Assembly (NCBI GenBank): GCA_910578615.1 | Contig: CAJTRI010000006.1 | Span: 66,020-130,019 of the forward strand | DNA from: an uncultured Duncaniella sp. | GTDB taxonomy: Bacteria; Bacteroidota; Bacteroidia; Bacteroidales; Muribaculaceae | DNA: 64,000 bases | Direction of reading: 5' to 3' | Shown here: positions 1 through 11,000 of the stretch, piece by piece | Layout: every line of letters starts with the position of its first letter | Position numbering within the stretch: position 1 is the stretch's first letter | The notes under the pieces: model-generated | What the model saw: only the letters and a program-made list of their open reading frames with translations | The model's database searches: none | What the model was told of the DNA's origin: nothing | Program-made: the position numbers and the translations under genes

Positions 1-112
1 CAAGCACTCAAATCCTGTCACTCGGAGTTTCATCATCTTGCTCTGATGTGGTCTTTTTTTTGCCCTTCTCCAAACAGAATCGTAACCAAACTTTCCAGAA
101 GACCTGCGCGAT

Positions 113-511
113 ATGGCAAAACAGGACTACATACTTAAAAACCGTGAGTGGCTTGCAGAAAAAGCCAAGGAACCGGGAGTACAGACCCTTGACAAAGGCA
201 TACTCTACAAAGTATTGAAACGCGGCAACCAGTCCTCCCCCACCCCCAACCGCAGCAGTGTCGTCACAGCACACTACGTAGGCAAGACTATCAACGGCAA
301 GACTTTTGACAGCAGTCGCGGAGGCGTGGCCCCGGCATTCAGGCTGCGCGAACTCATTCCCGGATGGATTATCGCCCTCCAAAACATGCACATCGGTGAC
401 AAGTGGGAAATCTACATACCGTCCGAACAAGCCTACGGAAAATCCAACCAGCCGGGAATTCCCGGCGGATCCACGCTCATATTCGAAATAGAACTTCTCG
501 GAATCGCCTGA
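113..511 (+). CDS. FKBP-type peptidyl-prolyl cis-trans isomerase
   Basis: This 132-residue protein has no signal peptide and should be a cytoplasmic prolyl isomerase or chaperone. Residues about 48-131 form one FKBP domain: I see the AHYVGKTINGKTFDSS strand, the core PGW motif, the acidic-aromatic stretch GDKWEIYIPSEQAYG and the closing LIFEIELLGI strand. The first ~45 residues are a charged helical extension, as in short Bacteroidetes FKBPs. The ATG at 113 gives the expected family N-terminus (MAKQDY). It converges on rnz with only 9 nt between the stops and no terminator hairpin visible. The 112 bases before it show no gene or promoter I can call. The family assignment is secure; the client is unknown. 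Confidence 0.9.
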   Translation: MAKQDYILKNREWLAEKAKEPGVQTLDKGILYKVLKRGNQSSPTPNRSSVVTAHYVGKTINGKTFDSSRGGVAPAFRLRELIPGWIIALQNMHIGDKWEIYIPSEQAYGKSNQPGIPGGSTLIFEIELLGIA

Positions 512-520
512 GAGCTTCCG

Positions 521-1441
521 TCATAACAAGTCTATACGCAGCCCCTCATTGGCAAGAACCGTTTGAGGAAAAACATCGAGGGCCTCTTTTAGAAGAATAC
601 CCTCACCGTTGACGTAGCGTTTTGAAAAATGACCGATAATAAGGCGCCGTGCTCCGGCCCTAAGAGCCACATCGGCTGCCTCGGCTGCCGTAGAATGACC
701 GCGCTCACGCGCCTGACCTCTTAGCGATTCATCATACGTGGCTTCATGATATACCGTGTCAACCCCCTTTATATCTCGGGCAACCCTTACCGAATGCATT
801 GTATCGCTGCAATACGCATAGCTGACCGTAGGATCTGGAGCCGTGGTCAGCGCCGCATTGGGAACCACCGTACCGTCATCCTTGACAAAGTCAGCACCTT
901 CCTTTATCTTCTGCAACATTGAGACAGGGATTTTGTGAAACCTGACCATATCTCCGCGCAAGTGACGCAGCTTGGGCTTCTCTCGGAAAATAAACCCCGT
1001 GCACTCTGTCCTGTGGCATAGCGGAAACGTCTCCACCGTGAGAGAAGAGTCCTCATATACAATCCTGCGTTCCCCCGGTTCGATAATATCATATTCAATA
1101 TCAAACGATGACTTGTGATTGAAAAAATCCATCCAGGTCTTCAACAACGTAGCTCCCTCACGGAAAACGTGTATAGTCACTGTTCCCTGCACCTCGTGCA
1201 ATGACATCGTGGATAACAGCCCCGGAAGACCAAAGAAATGGTCACCGTGAAGATGTGATATAAATATATGTCCGAGTCGCGAAAATTTCAGCCCCATCTG
1301 CCTGAACCGTGATTGCGCACCCTCGCCACAATCAATCATGAACAACTTGTCACGAAAGTCCACAACCTGACATGAAGGCTGATGACGGGCAGACGGAGTA
1401 GCCGAGCCACATCCGAGGATTATAATCTGAAACTTTGCCAT
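521..1441 (-). CDS. rnz: Ribonuclease Z (tRNA 3'-end endonuclease)
   Basis: This 306-residue metallo-beta-lactamase-fold enzyme removes 3' trailers from tRNA precursors. The zinc motif HLHGDH lies at residues 63-68. The other family landmarks are present: ILGCGSATP at the N-terminus, YCSDT, HEATY, GHSTA and IIGHFSKRY. The length matches bacterial RNase Z. The start is constrained because the first beta strand begins at residue 4, so no shorter start is acceptable. A promoter with ideal spacing ends only 4 nt before this ATG, which suggests a leaderless mRNA. The gene stands alone, convergent with the FKBP gene. Confidence 0.95.
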   Translation of the reverse strand: MAKFQIIILGCGSATPSARHQPSCQVVDFRDKLFMIDCGEGAQSRFRQMGLKFSRLGHIFISHLHGDHFFGLPGLLSTMSLHEVQGTVTIHVFREGATLLKTWMDFFNHKSSFDIEYDIIEPGERRIVYEDSSLTVETFPLCHRTECTGFIFREKPKLRHLRGDMVRFHKIPVSMLQKIKEGADFVKDDGTVVPNAALTTAPDPTVSYAYCSDTMHSVRVARDIKGVDTVYHEATYDESLRGQARERGHSTAAEAADVALRAGARRLIIGHFSKRYVNGEGILLKEALDVFPQTVLANEGLRIDLL

Positions 1442-1445
1442 ACAA

Positions 1446-1477
1446 CAAAGTTAAGACTTTTTTCCAGTATGACCAAA
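1446..1477 (-). promoter_or_regulatory. Promoter of rnz (-33/-7 Bacteroidetes type)
   Basis: Read on the minus strand, TTTG (1477-1474) is followed by a 20-bp spacer and TAACTTTG (1453-1446), a full match to the Bacteroidetes primary-sigma promoter. Only 4 nt separate the box from the rnz start codon at 1441, so transcription should begin at or next to the ATG. Confidence 0.75.
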
Positions 1478-1613
1478 TGAAACTTCTCACATCAGCCACT
1501 CCCACAAACACACAACCGGCATGCCTGTCGAGGATTAAAAAAGGTTACTCTGGAATATAGGCGGTGACATACGCATAACTGTCTAAGGATTGGCAGATAG
1601 TATTTAGCTCGGT

Positions 1614-1763
1614 TCATTTCGTCAACATCTCAACCGCAGCCTCCTTTGTATCTGTGAAAACAACATCCTTCCCCTTATTACTCTCATAAATAAAATCCCT
1701 CAGAGGATATAAATTCTTAACAAGGGAATTCTGCTATTCAAGATGATTTACTATATAATCCAT
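1614..1763 (-). pseudogene. Possible decayed small ORF interrupted by an amber codon
   Basis: In the 450-nt gap between rnz and leuA, the minus strand from an ATG at 1763 reads 50 codons to a TGA at 1614, with one in-frame TAG at 1736-1734 after nine codons. The second part (NSLVKNLYPLRDFIYES, then DVVFTDTKEAAVEMLTK) has a protein-like, helix-compatible composition, unlike the AT-rich surroundings. I do not recognise the family, and no -7 box precedes it. It may be a gene remnant or chance. Apart from this and the two flanking promoters I see nothing else in the gap. Confidence 0.3.
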
Positions 1764-1833
1764 GATGAATCATATTCGGCCCTGCTCACTATTTGAAATA
1801 AAAAAGATAGCTCCAACTAAAAAATCATAAAAA

Positions 1834-1866
1834 TTTGTTTGAATTTAGAAATAATTATTAACTTTG
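1834..1866 (+). promoter_or_regulatory. Promoter of the leucine operon
   Basis: TTTG at 1834-1837 (with an overlapping alternative at 1838-1841) precedes TAACTTTG at 1859-1866 with a 21-bp (or 17-bp) spacer. The start codon of leuA is 25 nt downstream of the box. The leader is therefore too short for a leucine-rich leader peptide or attenuator. Confidence 0.7.
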
Positions 1867-1891
1867 CAATTCAAATTCACACAAATTTATC

Positions 1892-3388
1892 ATGAGCGAC
1901 AGATTATTCATATTTGACACGACTCTCCGCGACGGCGAACAGGTGCCCGGTTGCCAGCTCAATACCGTAGAAAAAATAGAGGTGGCAAAAGCCCTCGAAA
2001 ATCTCGGTGTAGATGTCATTGAGGCGGGCTTTCCCGTGTCAAGTCCGGGGGACTTCAATTCTGTGGTTGAAATATCCAAAGCCGTCACATGGCCAACGAT
2101 ATGCGCGCTCACACGCGCCGTGGAAAACGACATCCGAGTGGCTGCTGACGCTCTGAAATATGCCAAACATCCCAGAATACATACAGGCATCGGAACGTCA
2201 GACCCGCATATCAGATATAAATTCAACTCTAACCGCGAGGAGATAATCGAACGTGCCGTCCGTGCCGTATCCTACGCCAAGAAATTTGTCGAAGATGTGC
2301 AGTTTTATGCCGAAGACGCCGGACGAACCGACAATGAATATCTTGCACGCGTCATAGAGGCAGTCATCAAGGCAGGGGCTACCGTGGTGAACATCCCTGA
2401 CACCACCGGCTACTGTATGCCATGGGAATTCGGAGAAAAAATAAAGTACCTGATGGAACATGTGGATGGAATAGACCGTGTGACCATAGCCACTCATTGT
2501 CACAACGACCTCGGTATGGCAACAGCCAACACCGTGGCCGGTATAGCCAACGGTGCACGCCAGGCCGAAGTCACTATAAACGGAATCGGCGAACGAGCCG
2601 GAAATACCGCCCTCGAAGAGGTGGTGATGACATTCCGCTCTCATCGGGAACTTGGCATTGACACAAACATCAATGCCACGAAGATAACGTCAACGTCACG
2701 TATGGTATCAAGCCTCATGAATATGCCGGTGCAGCCAAACAAGGCTATCGTCGGGCGCAACGCGTTCGCCCATTCTTCTGGAATCCATCAGGACGGAGTT
2801 CTCAAAAACCGAGAAAGCTACGAGATAATAGACCCGCGCGATGTAGGAATTGACGAAAACTCCATAGTCCTCACAGCCCGTTCCGGCCGCGCGGCACTCA
2901 AACACCGCCTCCACGTGCTCGGAATAGAGCTTACCTCCGAACAGCTTGACAAAGCTTACGAGGAATTTCTCAGACTCGCCGACCGAAAGAAAGAGATTAA
3001 CGATGATGACGTCCTCATGCTGGCCGGACAGCACCGCAAGGCTACCAGCCGCATCAAGCTTGATTTCCTACAAGTCACATCGGGTGTCGGGTTACACTCC
3101 GTGGCAAGTGTCGGACTTGACATCGCAGGAGAGAAATTCGAGGCCTGCGCATCCGGCAACGGCCCTGTCGATGCTGCCATTTCGGCAATCAAAATCATCA
3201 TACGGCGCAAGATGCTTGTCAAAGAATTCCTGATACAGGCCATCAACAAGGGCAGTAACGACATAGGGAAGGTGCACATGACGGTAGAACATGACGGAGC
3301 CTCCTACTATGGATTCTCTGCCAATACCGACATCGTGGCCGCCAGCGCGGAAGCCTTTATCGATGCCATCAACAAATTCGTTCGCTGA
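1892..3388 (+). CDS. leuA: 2-isopropylmalate synthase
   Basis: This enzyme condenses acetyl-CoA with 2-oxoisovalerate in the first committed step of leucine synthesis. The 498-residue protein has the HMGL-like TIM barrel with DTTLRDGEQ at 9-17, the metal ligands in THCHND at 201-206 and the [13 protein letters not shown] signature. The C-terminal ~120 residues form the LeuA allosteric dimer domain, where leucine feedback normally acts. It is first in a five-gene operon and leuC follows after 31 nt. A second synthase of the same superfamily lies three genes downstream, so the two probably divide labour; this one has the more typical LeuA sequence. Confidence 0.93.
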   Translation: MSDRLFIFDTTLRDGEQVPGCQLNTVEKIEVAKALENLGVDVIEAGFPVSSPGDFNSVVEISKAVTWPTICALTRAVENDIRVAADALKYAKHPRIHTGIGTSDPHIRYKFNSNREEIIERAVRAVSYAKKFVEDVQFYAEDAGRTDNEYLARVIEAVIKAGATVVNIPDTTGYCMPWEFGEKIKYLMEHVDGIDRVTIATHCHNDLGMATANTVAGIANGARQAEVTINGIGERAGNTALEEVVMTFRSHRELGIDTNINATKITSTSRMVSSLMNMPVQPNKAIVGRNAFAHSSGIHQDGVLKNRESYEIIDPRDVGIDENSIVLTARSGRAALKHRLHVLGIELTSEQLDKAYEEFLRLADRKKEINDDDVLMLAGQHRKATSRIKLDFLQVTSGVGLHSVASVGLDIAGEKFEACASGNGPVDAAISAIKIIIRRKMLVKEFLIQAINKGSNDIGKVHMTVEHDGASYYGFSANTDIVAASAEAFIDAINKFVR

Positions 3389-3419
3389 CCATTTCCATCA
3401 ATCCAAATATCTGAGACAG

Positions 3420-4814
3420 ATGCCCAAGACATTATTTGACAAAATATGGGACGCCCACGTGGTCAACCACATTCCTGACGGCCCCGACCAACTCTATATA
3501 GACAGACATTATTGCCACGAGGTTACAAGCCCGCAGGCTTTCGAAGGACTGAGAAAGAGAGGTCTGAAAATATTCCGCCCGGAACGCACTTTCTGTTCTC
3601 CTGACCATAATATCCCCACCATCGGGCAGGACAAGCCTATATCGGATCCCGTTTCCCGACATCAGGTGGATACACTCCGGCAAAATGCCGCAGATTTCGG
3701 CGTGACATATTTCGGGATAGGCCATCCCAAAAACGGGATAATCCACGTCATCGGGCCGGAAAACGGCCTCACACTTCCGGGAGCCACAATCGTATGCGGC
3801 GATTCCCACACTTCGACCCACGGGGCCGTAGGTGCCGTGGCTTTCGGCATAGGGACATCCGAGGTGGAGATGGTACTTGCATCGCAGTGCATTATCCAGA
3901 ACAAACCAAAAACGATGCGCATCAATGTCGAAGGACGCCTCCGGCCCGGAGTAACCGCAAAAGATATCGCGCTCTACATCATAGCCCGAATGTCCACCGG
4001 GGGAGCAACAGGTTATTTTGTGGAATATGCAGGAGAAGCCATCCGCAATCTGAGTATGGAAGAACGGCTTACCGTCTGCAACCTGTCTATCGAGATGGGT
4101 GCGCGTGGAGGTATGATCGCACCAGATGAAACAACATTTGAATATGTAAAGGGAAAAGAATACGCGCCCAAAGGAGAAGAGTGGGACAAAGCCGTGGCCT
4201 ACTGGCGCACACTGCCTTCGGATCCCGGAGCCAGCTTCGACCGCGAAGTCACATTCCAAGCCGAGGACATAGATCCGCGCATCACCTTCGGCACAAATCC
4301 CGGTATGGGAATAGGTATAGACGAGACTGTACCGACCCCTCCTGCTGATGACGAACAGGGAAGAATATCATTCCGTAAAGCCCTCGAATACATGGGATTC
4401 AAATCCGGTGAAAAACTCATAGGCAAAAAGGTAGACTACGTATTCCTCGGTTCATGCACCAACGGACGTATCGAGGACTTCCGAGCCTTTGCGTCCGTGG
4501 TGAAGGGAAGAAAGAAACATCCCGGAGTGACCGCATGGCTCGTACCCGGCTCGTGGAATGTCGACAGACAGATACGTGAGGAAGGTATCGACAAAATTCT
4601 TGAAGAAGCCGGTTTCGAGCTAAGACAGCCCGGATGTTCGGCATGCCTCGCGATGAACGATGACAAGATTCCGTCAGGCAAACTCGCCATATCCACATCG
4701 AACCGAAATTTCGAAGGACGCCAAGGCCCGGGGGCACGCACCATACTCGCGGGCCCGCTGACAGCGGCCGCTGCGGCAGTTACAGGCGAAATCACAGACC
4801 CAAGGACAGTCTAA
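3420..4814 (+). CDS. leuC: 3-isopropylmalate dehydratase large subunit
   Basis: LeuC and LeuD isomerise 2- to 3-isopropylmalate. The 464-residue subunit carries the aconitase-type [4Fe-4S] ligands: Cys346 in GSCTNGR and Cys406/Cys409 in GCSACLAMN. The substrate-binding [12 protein letters not shown] loop is also present. The reading frame is open further upstream (to 3291), but the ATG at 3420 gives the standard [13 protein letters not shown] start and avoids overlapping leuA. leuD begins 18 nt after the stop. The subunit may also serve the citramalate branch if the downstream synthase makes citramalate. Confidence 0.95.
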   Translation: MPKTLFDKIWDAHVVNHIPDGPDQLYIDRHYCHEVTSPQAFEGLRKRGLKIFRPERTFCSPDHNIPTIGQDKPISDPVSRHQVDTLRQNAADFGVTYFGIGHPKNGIIHVIGPENGLTLPGATIVCGDSHTSTHGAVGAVAFGIGTSEVEMVLASQCIIQNKPKTMRINVEGRLRPGVTAKDIALYIIARMSTGGATGYFVEYAGEAIRNLSMEERLTVCNLSIEMGARGGMIAPDETTFEYVKGKEYAPKGEEWDKAVAYWRTLPSDPGASFDREVTFQAEDIDPRITFGTNPGMGIGIDETVPTPPADDEQGRISFRKALEYMGFKSGEKLIGKKVDYVFLGSCTNGRIEDFRAFASVVKGRKKHPGVTAWLVPGSWNVDRQIREEGIDKILEEAGFELRQPGCSACLAMNDDKIPSGKLAISTSNRNFEGRQGPGARTILAGPLTAAAAAVTGEITDPRTV

Positions 4815-4832
4815 CGCAAAATCCCGACCAAG

Positions 4833-5423
4833 ATGAAAGAAAAATTCTCTACCATAACCTCTACCTGTGTCCCTCTTCCTATGGAGAACGTTGATACAGA
4901 TCAAATTATCCCGGCACGCTTTCTCAAAGCCACCTCTCGCGAAGGGTTTGGCGACAATCTGTTCCGTGACTGGCGTTATGACAAAGCTGGAAATCCCCGC
5001 CCTGACTTCGTCCTCAACAATCCGGCCTACTCAGGGTGTATCCTCGTGGCCGGAAAAAACTTCGGTTCAGGCTCTTCACGCGAACATGCCGCCTGGGCCA
5101 TACATGACTATGGATTCCGTGTAGTGATATCAAGTTTCTTTGCCGACATACACAAGCAGAACGAGCTAAATTGCTTCGTGTTGCCCGTGACAGTCAGCGA
5201 AGAGTTTCTTGCCGAACTTTTCGCATCCATTGCCGCCGATAACCGCACTGAGGTGCGCGTGGATCTCCCGTCACAGACAGTGACCAATCTCGCCACCGGG
5301 CGAACCGAGAAATTCGACATCAATCCTTATAAAAAACAGTGCCTGTCAGAGGGTCTTGACGATGTGGAATACCTTCTCTCCCGCCGTTCCGATACCGAGG
5401 CCTGGGAATCATCCCGTAAGTGA
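4833..5423 (+). CDS. leuD: 3-isopropylmalate dehydratase small subunit
   Basis: This is the 196-residue swivel subunit that completes the LeuCD dehydratase. It has the expected N-terminal DTDQIIPARFLK segment and the GSGSSREHAAWAI loop that contacts the substrate. Its length fits bacterial LeuD. The stop codon TGA overlaps the start of the next gene by one base (TGATG, 5421-5425), which indicates translational coupling. Confidence 0.95.
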   Translation: MKEKFSTITSTCVPLPMENVDTDQIIPARFLKATSREGFGDNLFRDWRYDKAGNPRPDFVLNNPAYSGCILVAGKNFGSGSSREHAAWAIHDYGFRVVISSFFADIHKQNELNCFVLPVTVSEEFLAELFASIAADNRTEVRVDLPSQTVTNLATGRTEKFDINPYKKQCLSEGLDDVEYLLSRRSDTEAWESSRK

Positions 5424-6958
5424 TGAGGGTAGAGATAATGGACACAACACTCCGCGACGGCGAACAAACGTCGGGAGTGTCATTCTCCACATCGGAGAAG
5501 ATGGCTATCACACGCCTTCTTCTCCACGAGCTGCACGTTCCACGCATAGAGGTGGCATCAGCCAGAGTCTCCGATGGAGAGCGTTCCACCGTCAGCCGCA
5601 TATGCGCGTGGGCCGGACGCACGGGATGTCTCGAATCAATCGAGATTCTTGGATTCCTTGACAACGGCCGGTCTGTCAGCTGGGTCAGAGAGGTCGGAGC
5701 AAAGGTCATAAACCTTCTTGCCAAAGGTTCCGAAAAACACTGCCGCCTCCAACTCAGGCAGTCTCCTGCCGAACACTTTGCCGCAATAGCCGAAGAAACC
5801 GAACGAGCCGTAAGAGAGGGGCTTGAAGTAAACCTATATCTTGAAGATTGGAGTAACGGGATGAAACATTCGGCAGACTATGTTTATGCCCTAATGGACA
5901 CGGTCAAAGATCTGCCTATAAAAAGATTCCTTCTCCCTGACACACTCGGCATTCTCGACCCGTTTGACACACTCGGATATATAGGAGAGATGGTCAGACG
6001 CTATCAAGCCCTTCACTTTGACTTTCATGCCCACAATGACTATGACCTTGCCACAGCCAATACCTTAGCCGCCGTCCGTGCAGGGGCAAAAGGCGTTCAT
6101 TGCACTGTCAACGGACTTGGGGAACGTGCCGGAAACGCCACACTGTCAAGCTCTGTCACAGCCCTGCATGACAGACTCGGAGCCACCACAGGTATAGACG
6201 AGGGCAAGATTAACAAAGTGAGCCATATAGTCGAATCATTCTCTGGGATACAGGTACCGCCGAACAAACCGATAATCGGGGAAAGCGTATTCACGCAGTG
6301 TGCCGGAGTACACGCTGACGGAGACAACAAGAACAATTTATATTACAACGACCTGCTGCCCGAGCGATTCGGTCGTGAGCGTGAATACGCGCTCGGAAAG
6401 ACATCAGGCCGCGCCAATATACGCAAAAATCTCGAAGTCCTCGGCATAGAACTATCCGAAGAAGATATACTCAAAGTCACAGAACGGGTCATCCAGCTCG
6501 GAGACAAAAAAGAACTCGTGTCACAGGCCGATCTTCCGTTCATTGTGGCCGATGTCTTGAAACACTCGGCCATCCCGTCAAGAATCAGAGTGGCCAACTA
6601 TGCGCTCAGCCTTTCACACGGTATGCGTCCAACCGCGTCTGTAAAACTCATTATCGATGACAATGAATATCAGGATTCCGCAGCTGGCGACGGGCAGTTT
6701 GACGCATTCATGCGCGCGGTTAGAAACATATACACAAAGAAACTCGGACGCGCCTTCCCCACCCTATCCAATTACAGCGTCAGCATCCCTCCCGGCGGAC
6801 GCACCGATGCCTTGGTACAGACCACTGTAACATGGAACTACGAGGGATCTGCGATAAAGACCCGGGGGCTTGACGCTGACCAGACCGAGGCCGCCATACG
6901 GGCCACGGTGAAAATGTTGAACATAATTGAAAACAAACAAGAACGATATGGACTTTAA
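5423..6958 (+). CDS. Second LeuA/CimA-type synthase (citramalate or isopropylmalate synthase homologue)
   Basis: This 511-residue protein has the same fold as Leu[17 protein letters not shown] at the N-terminus, [16 protein letters not shown] with the metal-binding histidines, [11 protein letters not shown], and a C-terminal LeuA regulatory domain (from about residue 390). It is divergent from the leuA at the head of the operon. The ATG at 5423 overlaps the leuD stop; a GTG at 5420 is an alternative. Its position among leuC, leuD and leuB, whose products can also process citramalate, makes (R)-citramalate synthase attractive: it would give 2-oxobutyrate for isoleucine from pyruvate and acetyl-CoA. 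Specificity cannot be decided from motifs alone; a second isopropylmalate synthase is the alternative. Confidence 0.8.
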   Translation: MRVEIMDTTLRDGEQTSGVSFSTSEKMAITRLLLHELHVPRIEVASARVSDGERSTVSRICAWAGRTGCLESIEILGFLDNGRSVSWVREVGAKVINLLAKGSEKHCRLQLRQSPAEHFAAIAEETERAVREGLEVNLYLEDWSNGMKHSADYVYALMDTVKDLPIKRFLLPDTLGILDPFDTLGYIGEMVRRYQALHFDFHAHNDYDLATANTLAAVRAGAKGVHCTVNGLGERAGNATLSSSVTALHDRLGATTGIDEGKINKVSHIVESFSGIQVPPNKPIIGESVFTQCAGVHADGDNKNNLYYNDLLPERFGREREYALGKTSGRANIRKNLEVLGIELSEEDILKVTERVIQLGDKKELVSQADLPFIVADVLKHSAIPSRIRVANYALSLSHGMRPTASVKLIIDDNEYQDSAAGDGQFDAFMRAVRNIYTKKLGRAFPTLSNYSVSIPPGGRTDALVQTTVTWNYEGSAIKTRGLDADQTEAAIRATVKMLNIIENKQERYGL

Positions 6959-8006
6959 GATAGCCGTTTTGCCCGGAGATGGTATCGGGCCTGAGATATC
7001 TGCCTGCGGGGTAGATGTGATGACAGCCGTGTGCAATAAATTCGGCCACACTGTGGAATACAGACACGCCGTCTGCGGGGCCGATGCGATAGACAAAGCG
7101 GGAGACCCATTTCCCGAAGAGACCTACCAGACATGCCTGTGGGCAGACGCCGTTCTCTTTTCGGCTGTCGGTGATCCAAAATTCGACAATGATCCAGATG
7201 CCAAGGTGCGTCCCGAACAGGGGTTGCTTGCAATGAGAAAAAAACTCGGACTCTATGCCAACATCCGCCCGGTAGAGACATTTGACTGCCTCATCCACAT
7301 GTCACCCCTGCGCAAGGAAATAGTTGAGGGTGCCGACTTCGTGTGCATCCGCGAGCTGACAGGAGGCATGTATTTCGGAGAAAAACTCGAAGGAACCGAT
7401 CATGCATACGACACCAACTCCTATACACGCCAAGAGGTGGAGCGCATTCTCCACACCGCCTATGGCTACGCCCGTCGCCGACGTCATCATCTGACAGTGG
7501 TTGACAAGGCAAACGTCCTTGCATCCAGCCGCCTATGGAGAAAAGTAGCTCAGGAGACAGCCCCAATGTATCCTGATGTGGAGACAGACTTCATGTATGT
7601 TGACAACGCGGCAATGCGCATGATACAGGATCCTCGCTTCTTTGACGTAATGGTGACCGAGAATACCTTTGGCGACATCCTCACCGATGAAGGATCTGTA
7701 ATCTCCGGCTCAATGGGACTTCTACCATCAGCCTCCACAGGAGAAAAGACCCCTGTTTTCGAACCTATCCACGGGTCATGGCCACAGGCCAAGGGTAAAA
7801 ACATCGCCAACCCGCTTGCCCAGATTCTATCAGTGGCAATGCTATTCGAATATTTCGGACTTCTTGAAGAAGGGCGGCTGATACGTGATGCCGTAAACGC
7901 ATCTCTTGAAGCCAATGTCCGCACCCCCGAAATCCAGATTCCGGGAGGCGGTATTTATGGCACCCGGGAAGTAGGCGCATGGATTACTGACTACGTAAAC
8001 AGATAA
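6948..8006 (+). CDS. leuB: 3-isopropylmalate dehydrogenase
   Basis: This NAD-dependent beta-decarboxylating dehydrogenase turns 3-isopropylmalate into 2-oxoisocaproate. The 352-residue protein starts [17 protein letters not shown], and contains the [11 protein letters not shown] substrate loop and the [19 protein letters not shown] cofactor and metal region. The ATG at 6948 overlaps the end of the preceding synthase gene by 11 nt; an in-frame ATG at 6927 would add seven residues not typical of LeuB. It ends the operon and is followed by a strong hairpin. Confidence 0.95.
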   Translation: MDFKIAVLPGDGIGPEISACGVDVMTAVCNKFGHTVEYRHAVCGADAIDKAGDPFPEETYQTCLWADAVLFSAVGDPKFDNDPDAKVRPEQGLLAMRKKLGLYANIRPVETFDCLIHMSPLRKEIVEGADFVCIRELTGGMYFGEKLEGTDHAYDTNSYTRQEVERILHTAYGYARRRRHHLTVVDKANVLASSRLWRKVAQETAPMYPDVETDFMYVDNAAMRMIQDPRFFDVMVTENTFGDILTDEGSVISGSMGLLPSASTGEKTPVFEPIHGSWPQAKGKNIANPLAQILSVAMLFEYFGLLEEGRLIRDAVNASLEANVRTPEIQIPGGGIYGTREVGAWITDYVNR

Positions 8007-8016
8007 GATAATCAAT

Positions 8017-8053
8017 AATAACGGCGGAAGACTTGTTGCCATCCGCCGTTATT
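8017..8053. terminator. Bidirectional hairpin terminator
   Basis: A perfect 12-bp stem (8017-8028 with 8042-8053, core AACGGCGGA) and a 13-nt loop lie between the convergent stops of leuB and the DUF4132 gene, with A/T-rich flanks on both sides. It probably terminates both transcripts. Confidence 0.75.
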
Positions 8054-8056
8054 CTC

Positions 8057-11000
8057 CTAACCTAACTGGCTTAATATCATCGGATCCTTTATCTTCGTAT
8101 CTTCCGCAAACAGAAGTATCTTGGAGATAATCTCGGCTGTCTTCGGATCCTCATCGAGGAATGGGAGGAAAATACGGCCACGTGCCTGCGAATGAACCGG
8201 CAACACGGCTATCTGTGCACCTCCTTCCCTATGGATTACCCCACTTCCGAGATGGATGTTATAACATCCGTATGTACCCTTGATTTTCGCAAAATTACCC
8301 GAAACCACCACATTCCCTATACCGAACATAGGCAACGCGTGTTCCACAATGGCACGACGCATCTCGATGGTGGAATGGCTTGTCTCTGGATCTACACCTC
8401 CCACATGGGCCACACTTACCGCCAAATCCACATCGCGCATGATCTCGGAAAATACTCTCGGAAGCACATCGCCAATCTTCTTATCCCGAAAAGAGCGGCG
8501 TTCATAAAATGATACATATTCAAGCGTAGGAGCCTCGATGTCAGAAGGTGAAAACCAATCAGCCATAGCATATATCACGGCCGTAACATCGCCATGAAAG
8601 CACACTTTCTGCAAACCGTTAGAATAGTCTACCGTCCACCCGCGCTTTTTCAGTAAAGCTGCCGTCCGAGCCGGCATTATCTGATTGCCGGAATAGCGCA
8701 TAGAACGAGGCTGAGCCGCCTCCTCCGATGTGGGCACATAAAGCTCCCTGAAAATCTGTTTGAACGGCTGACGCCAACGACGCTCGAAAAGACATGTCTG
8801 ATACTCGTTCCAACAGCCGGATATATACAGGTCATACGGATGCGCTATCCTCACCCTGTCATCATTGTTCAGAACAGTCACGTTTCCACCAGCACCGACC
8901 AACGTTGCCCCATCTTCTCCGGGGAAACCTAAATCACCGGCATCACTTACAAGAACCAACCGCGATAACATGCCCCATATCACAGGATTGTCATGTAGAC
9001 GGAGTATCTCCGAAGCGGTAAATTCCGAGGATTCGACCATAGTCTGTTCCAACAATGCCCGTCCTCTCACATGCTGATCTTTGAGTCTGCCATAAATCTC
9101 GCGCAGACTGATGATATACCTATCCTTTTTGATGCGGGACGGCATACTCTGCAACCTGTGCCCCCTGCTTTCCATGACAATCTCAGGCCTGTCATCGCCA
9201 ATGGATATGTAGACCGTGACATCGTCAACAACATTCGGCGACAGATACCCGGCCACCTCCTTTATAAGGTCGGCTTCCATACTCCATGTGAGACGTGTTG
9301 CATCGCCATATCCGGCTGTACGGGCAAGATTGTCAAGCGCGAGTTTGACCGCGCGACTCTCTCCGGCCTGACGCTGTGCTCCGAACTGCCGGCTTTCTTT
9401 AAGAAACTGGTTAAGAAAAGCATAACGTTCACGAAGGTCGGCAAGACGGTTACGCCCCAGAGGTATAAGACCATAGGCAACCACCAAGTCCTTGTTACGT
9501 TTCGCAACAATCTCCTTCCTGACAGACTTTGGTCTGAGAATACCGAGAGCTGCATCCGAAAGCTTTCTGGCTCTGGTGTGACGGTTTCCCTCGGATACAT
9601 ATCCCGCCGCCTCATACACCGTCTCAAACCGCTTTCTACCCAATGTTGTATATGCCTCTCGGAACCATGCAGGATCAAATGCCCCGTCGGCAAAATCCTC
9701 CGGGGTTACCGAGGAATAACGGGCGATATATGACTTGCTGCGGTCATCAAGCTGTTCGCCTGTGTGGGCAAGGAAATAATAAACGCCACAAGTCAGCCCC
9801 TTCCATCCTGTTGCCTCTTCTACGATTTCGAGCCAACGAGGAGAAAACATCGCCGCCTCAACCAGTCTCTCGGCCGTAATCCCGGCTTTCCGGGCCATGG
9901 TTCGTAGTTCGTTAGCTGTATCATGGTCAGCCGGAGAACAGGATCTTAGCAGATGGCTGAACATGTTTCGCTTGTTGTGAGCCGCCCCATAGATCGATGG
10001 TTTGTCCTTGCCAAGTCCTTTAAGTATTTCTACAAGATAGCCTATCCCCTTCACACAACGTATACTCTCAGCAAGGGGAGACACCTCGGTAGGAGTATCG
10101 CCACGTTTCAATTCTATGTCGAGAATACGGCTTACGGCTCTTTCTACCAACACGCACTCATCATGTGTAAGTTGTTTTTTTCTGGTAGAGCCATATCTGT
10201 CAGTTCCGCCCGGCAGACGCCCGGTAAGCCCCTCTACGATCCCGGCAGAATGTTCACGGCCCATCATCTCGCGCCATACATCTTCGTCAGTGATAATCCC
10301 CATCTTCCACGCACGAAGATATTCCATATCAGACACCGTAGCTCCTCCTTTGACAAACCCGGTCTTTCGATAAAGTATATAACGTGCCGCAAAGCTACGG
10401 GCAAATATATCATCGGGACATCTGTCCGAAAAATTGCACAATATCCCCAAAAGAGTGTCAAGAGGCTCTACTGAATAGACAGTCACATACGTCTCGTTAT
10501 GCCAGCAATCCGGGTACCGCTTGTATTTTCTCACTGCGTCCTCAGGATCAAGATTCACAGCGACATAGGCTACAACATCCGTGATAGCATCCAATATACA
10601 TTCTGTACACCCAAATTCCTCAAAGAGCGTTTCGACAGAGGCCAGTGCATCGTTTATGTACGGCTTATCATATTTCTGCCTTATGGTAGTGGAAATATAG
10701 TCATGTCCCAACAATTTCTCGATAATCGGAGAAAACGGCGCGTCATCGGGATTCAGACGTCTCACCGCCACATATAATCGCAGCATGTTTTCAGGAGTGG
10801 AAATCTCACTCTCGTAAAATTGTCGCCATTTATCAGGAAGAGCGAGACATTTCAGACCTTCCCTGCTCCATCTGTTATAATATATATTATTCCCGAAACG
10901 AGTGTTGTCTCCTGACGAGTTGACATATTCATAATCCGCATTCTCTCCAATCAGATTCCTTATCTTATCTATAATCTCAACCGTCTTTCCCGGATTATCA

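Noticed and set aside
8..430. Open frame on the minus strand opposite the FKBP gene (140 codons)
   Set aside because: It is antisense to a clear FKBP domain, and its product is cysteine- and phenylalanine-rich without family features.
1867..1891. Leucine attenuator or riboswitch before leuA
   Set aside because: The -7 box leaves only about 20 nt of leader, too short for either.
3432..4259. 275-codon open frame antisense to leuC
   Set aside because: leuC is certain here; the antisense product is cysteine- and histidine-rich low-plausibility sequence caused by codon bias.
9071..9733. 220-codon plus-strand frame inside the DUF4132 gene
   Set aside because: The opposite strand encodes the conserved DUF4132 C-terminal part; this frame shows no domain or promoter.
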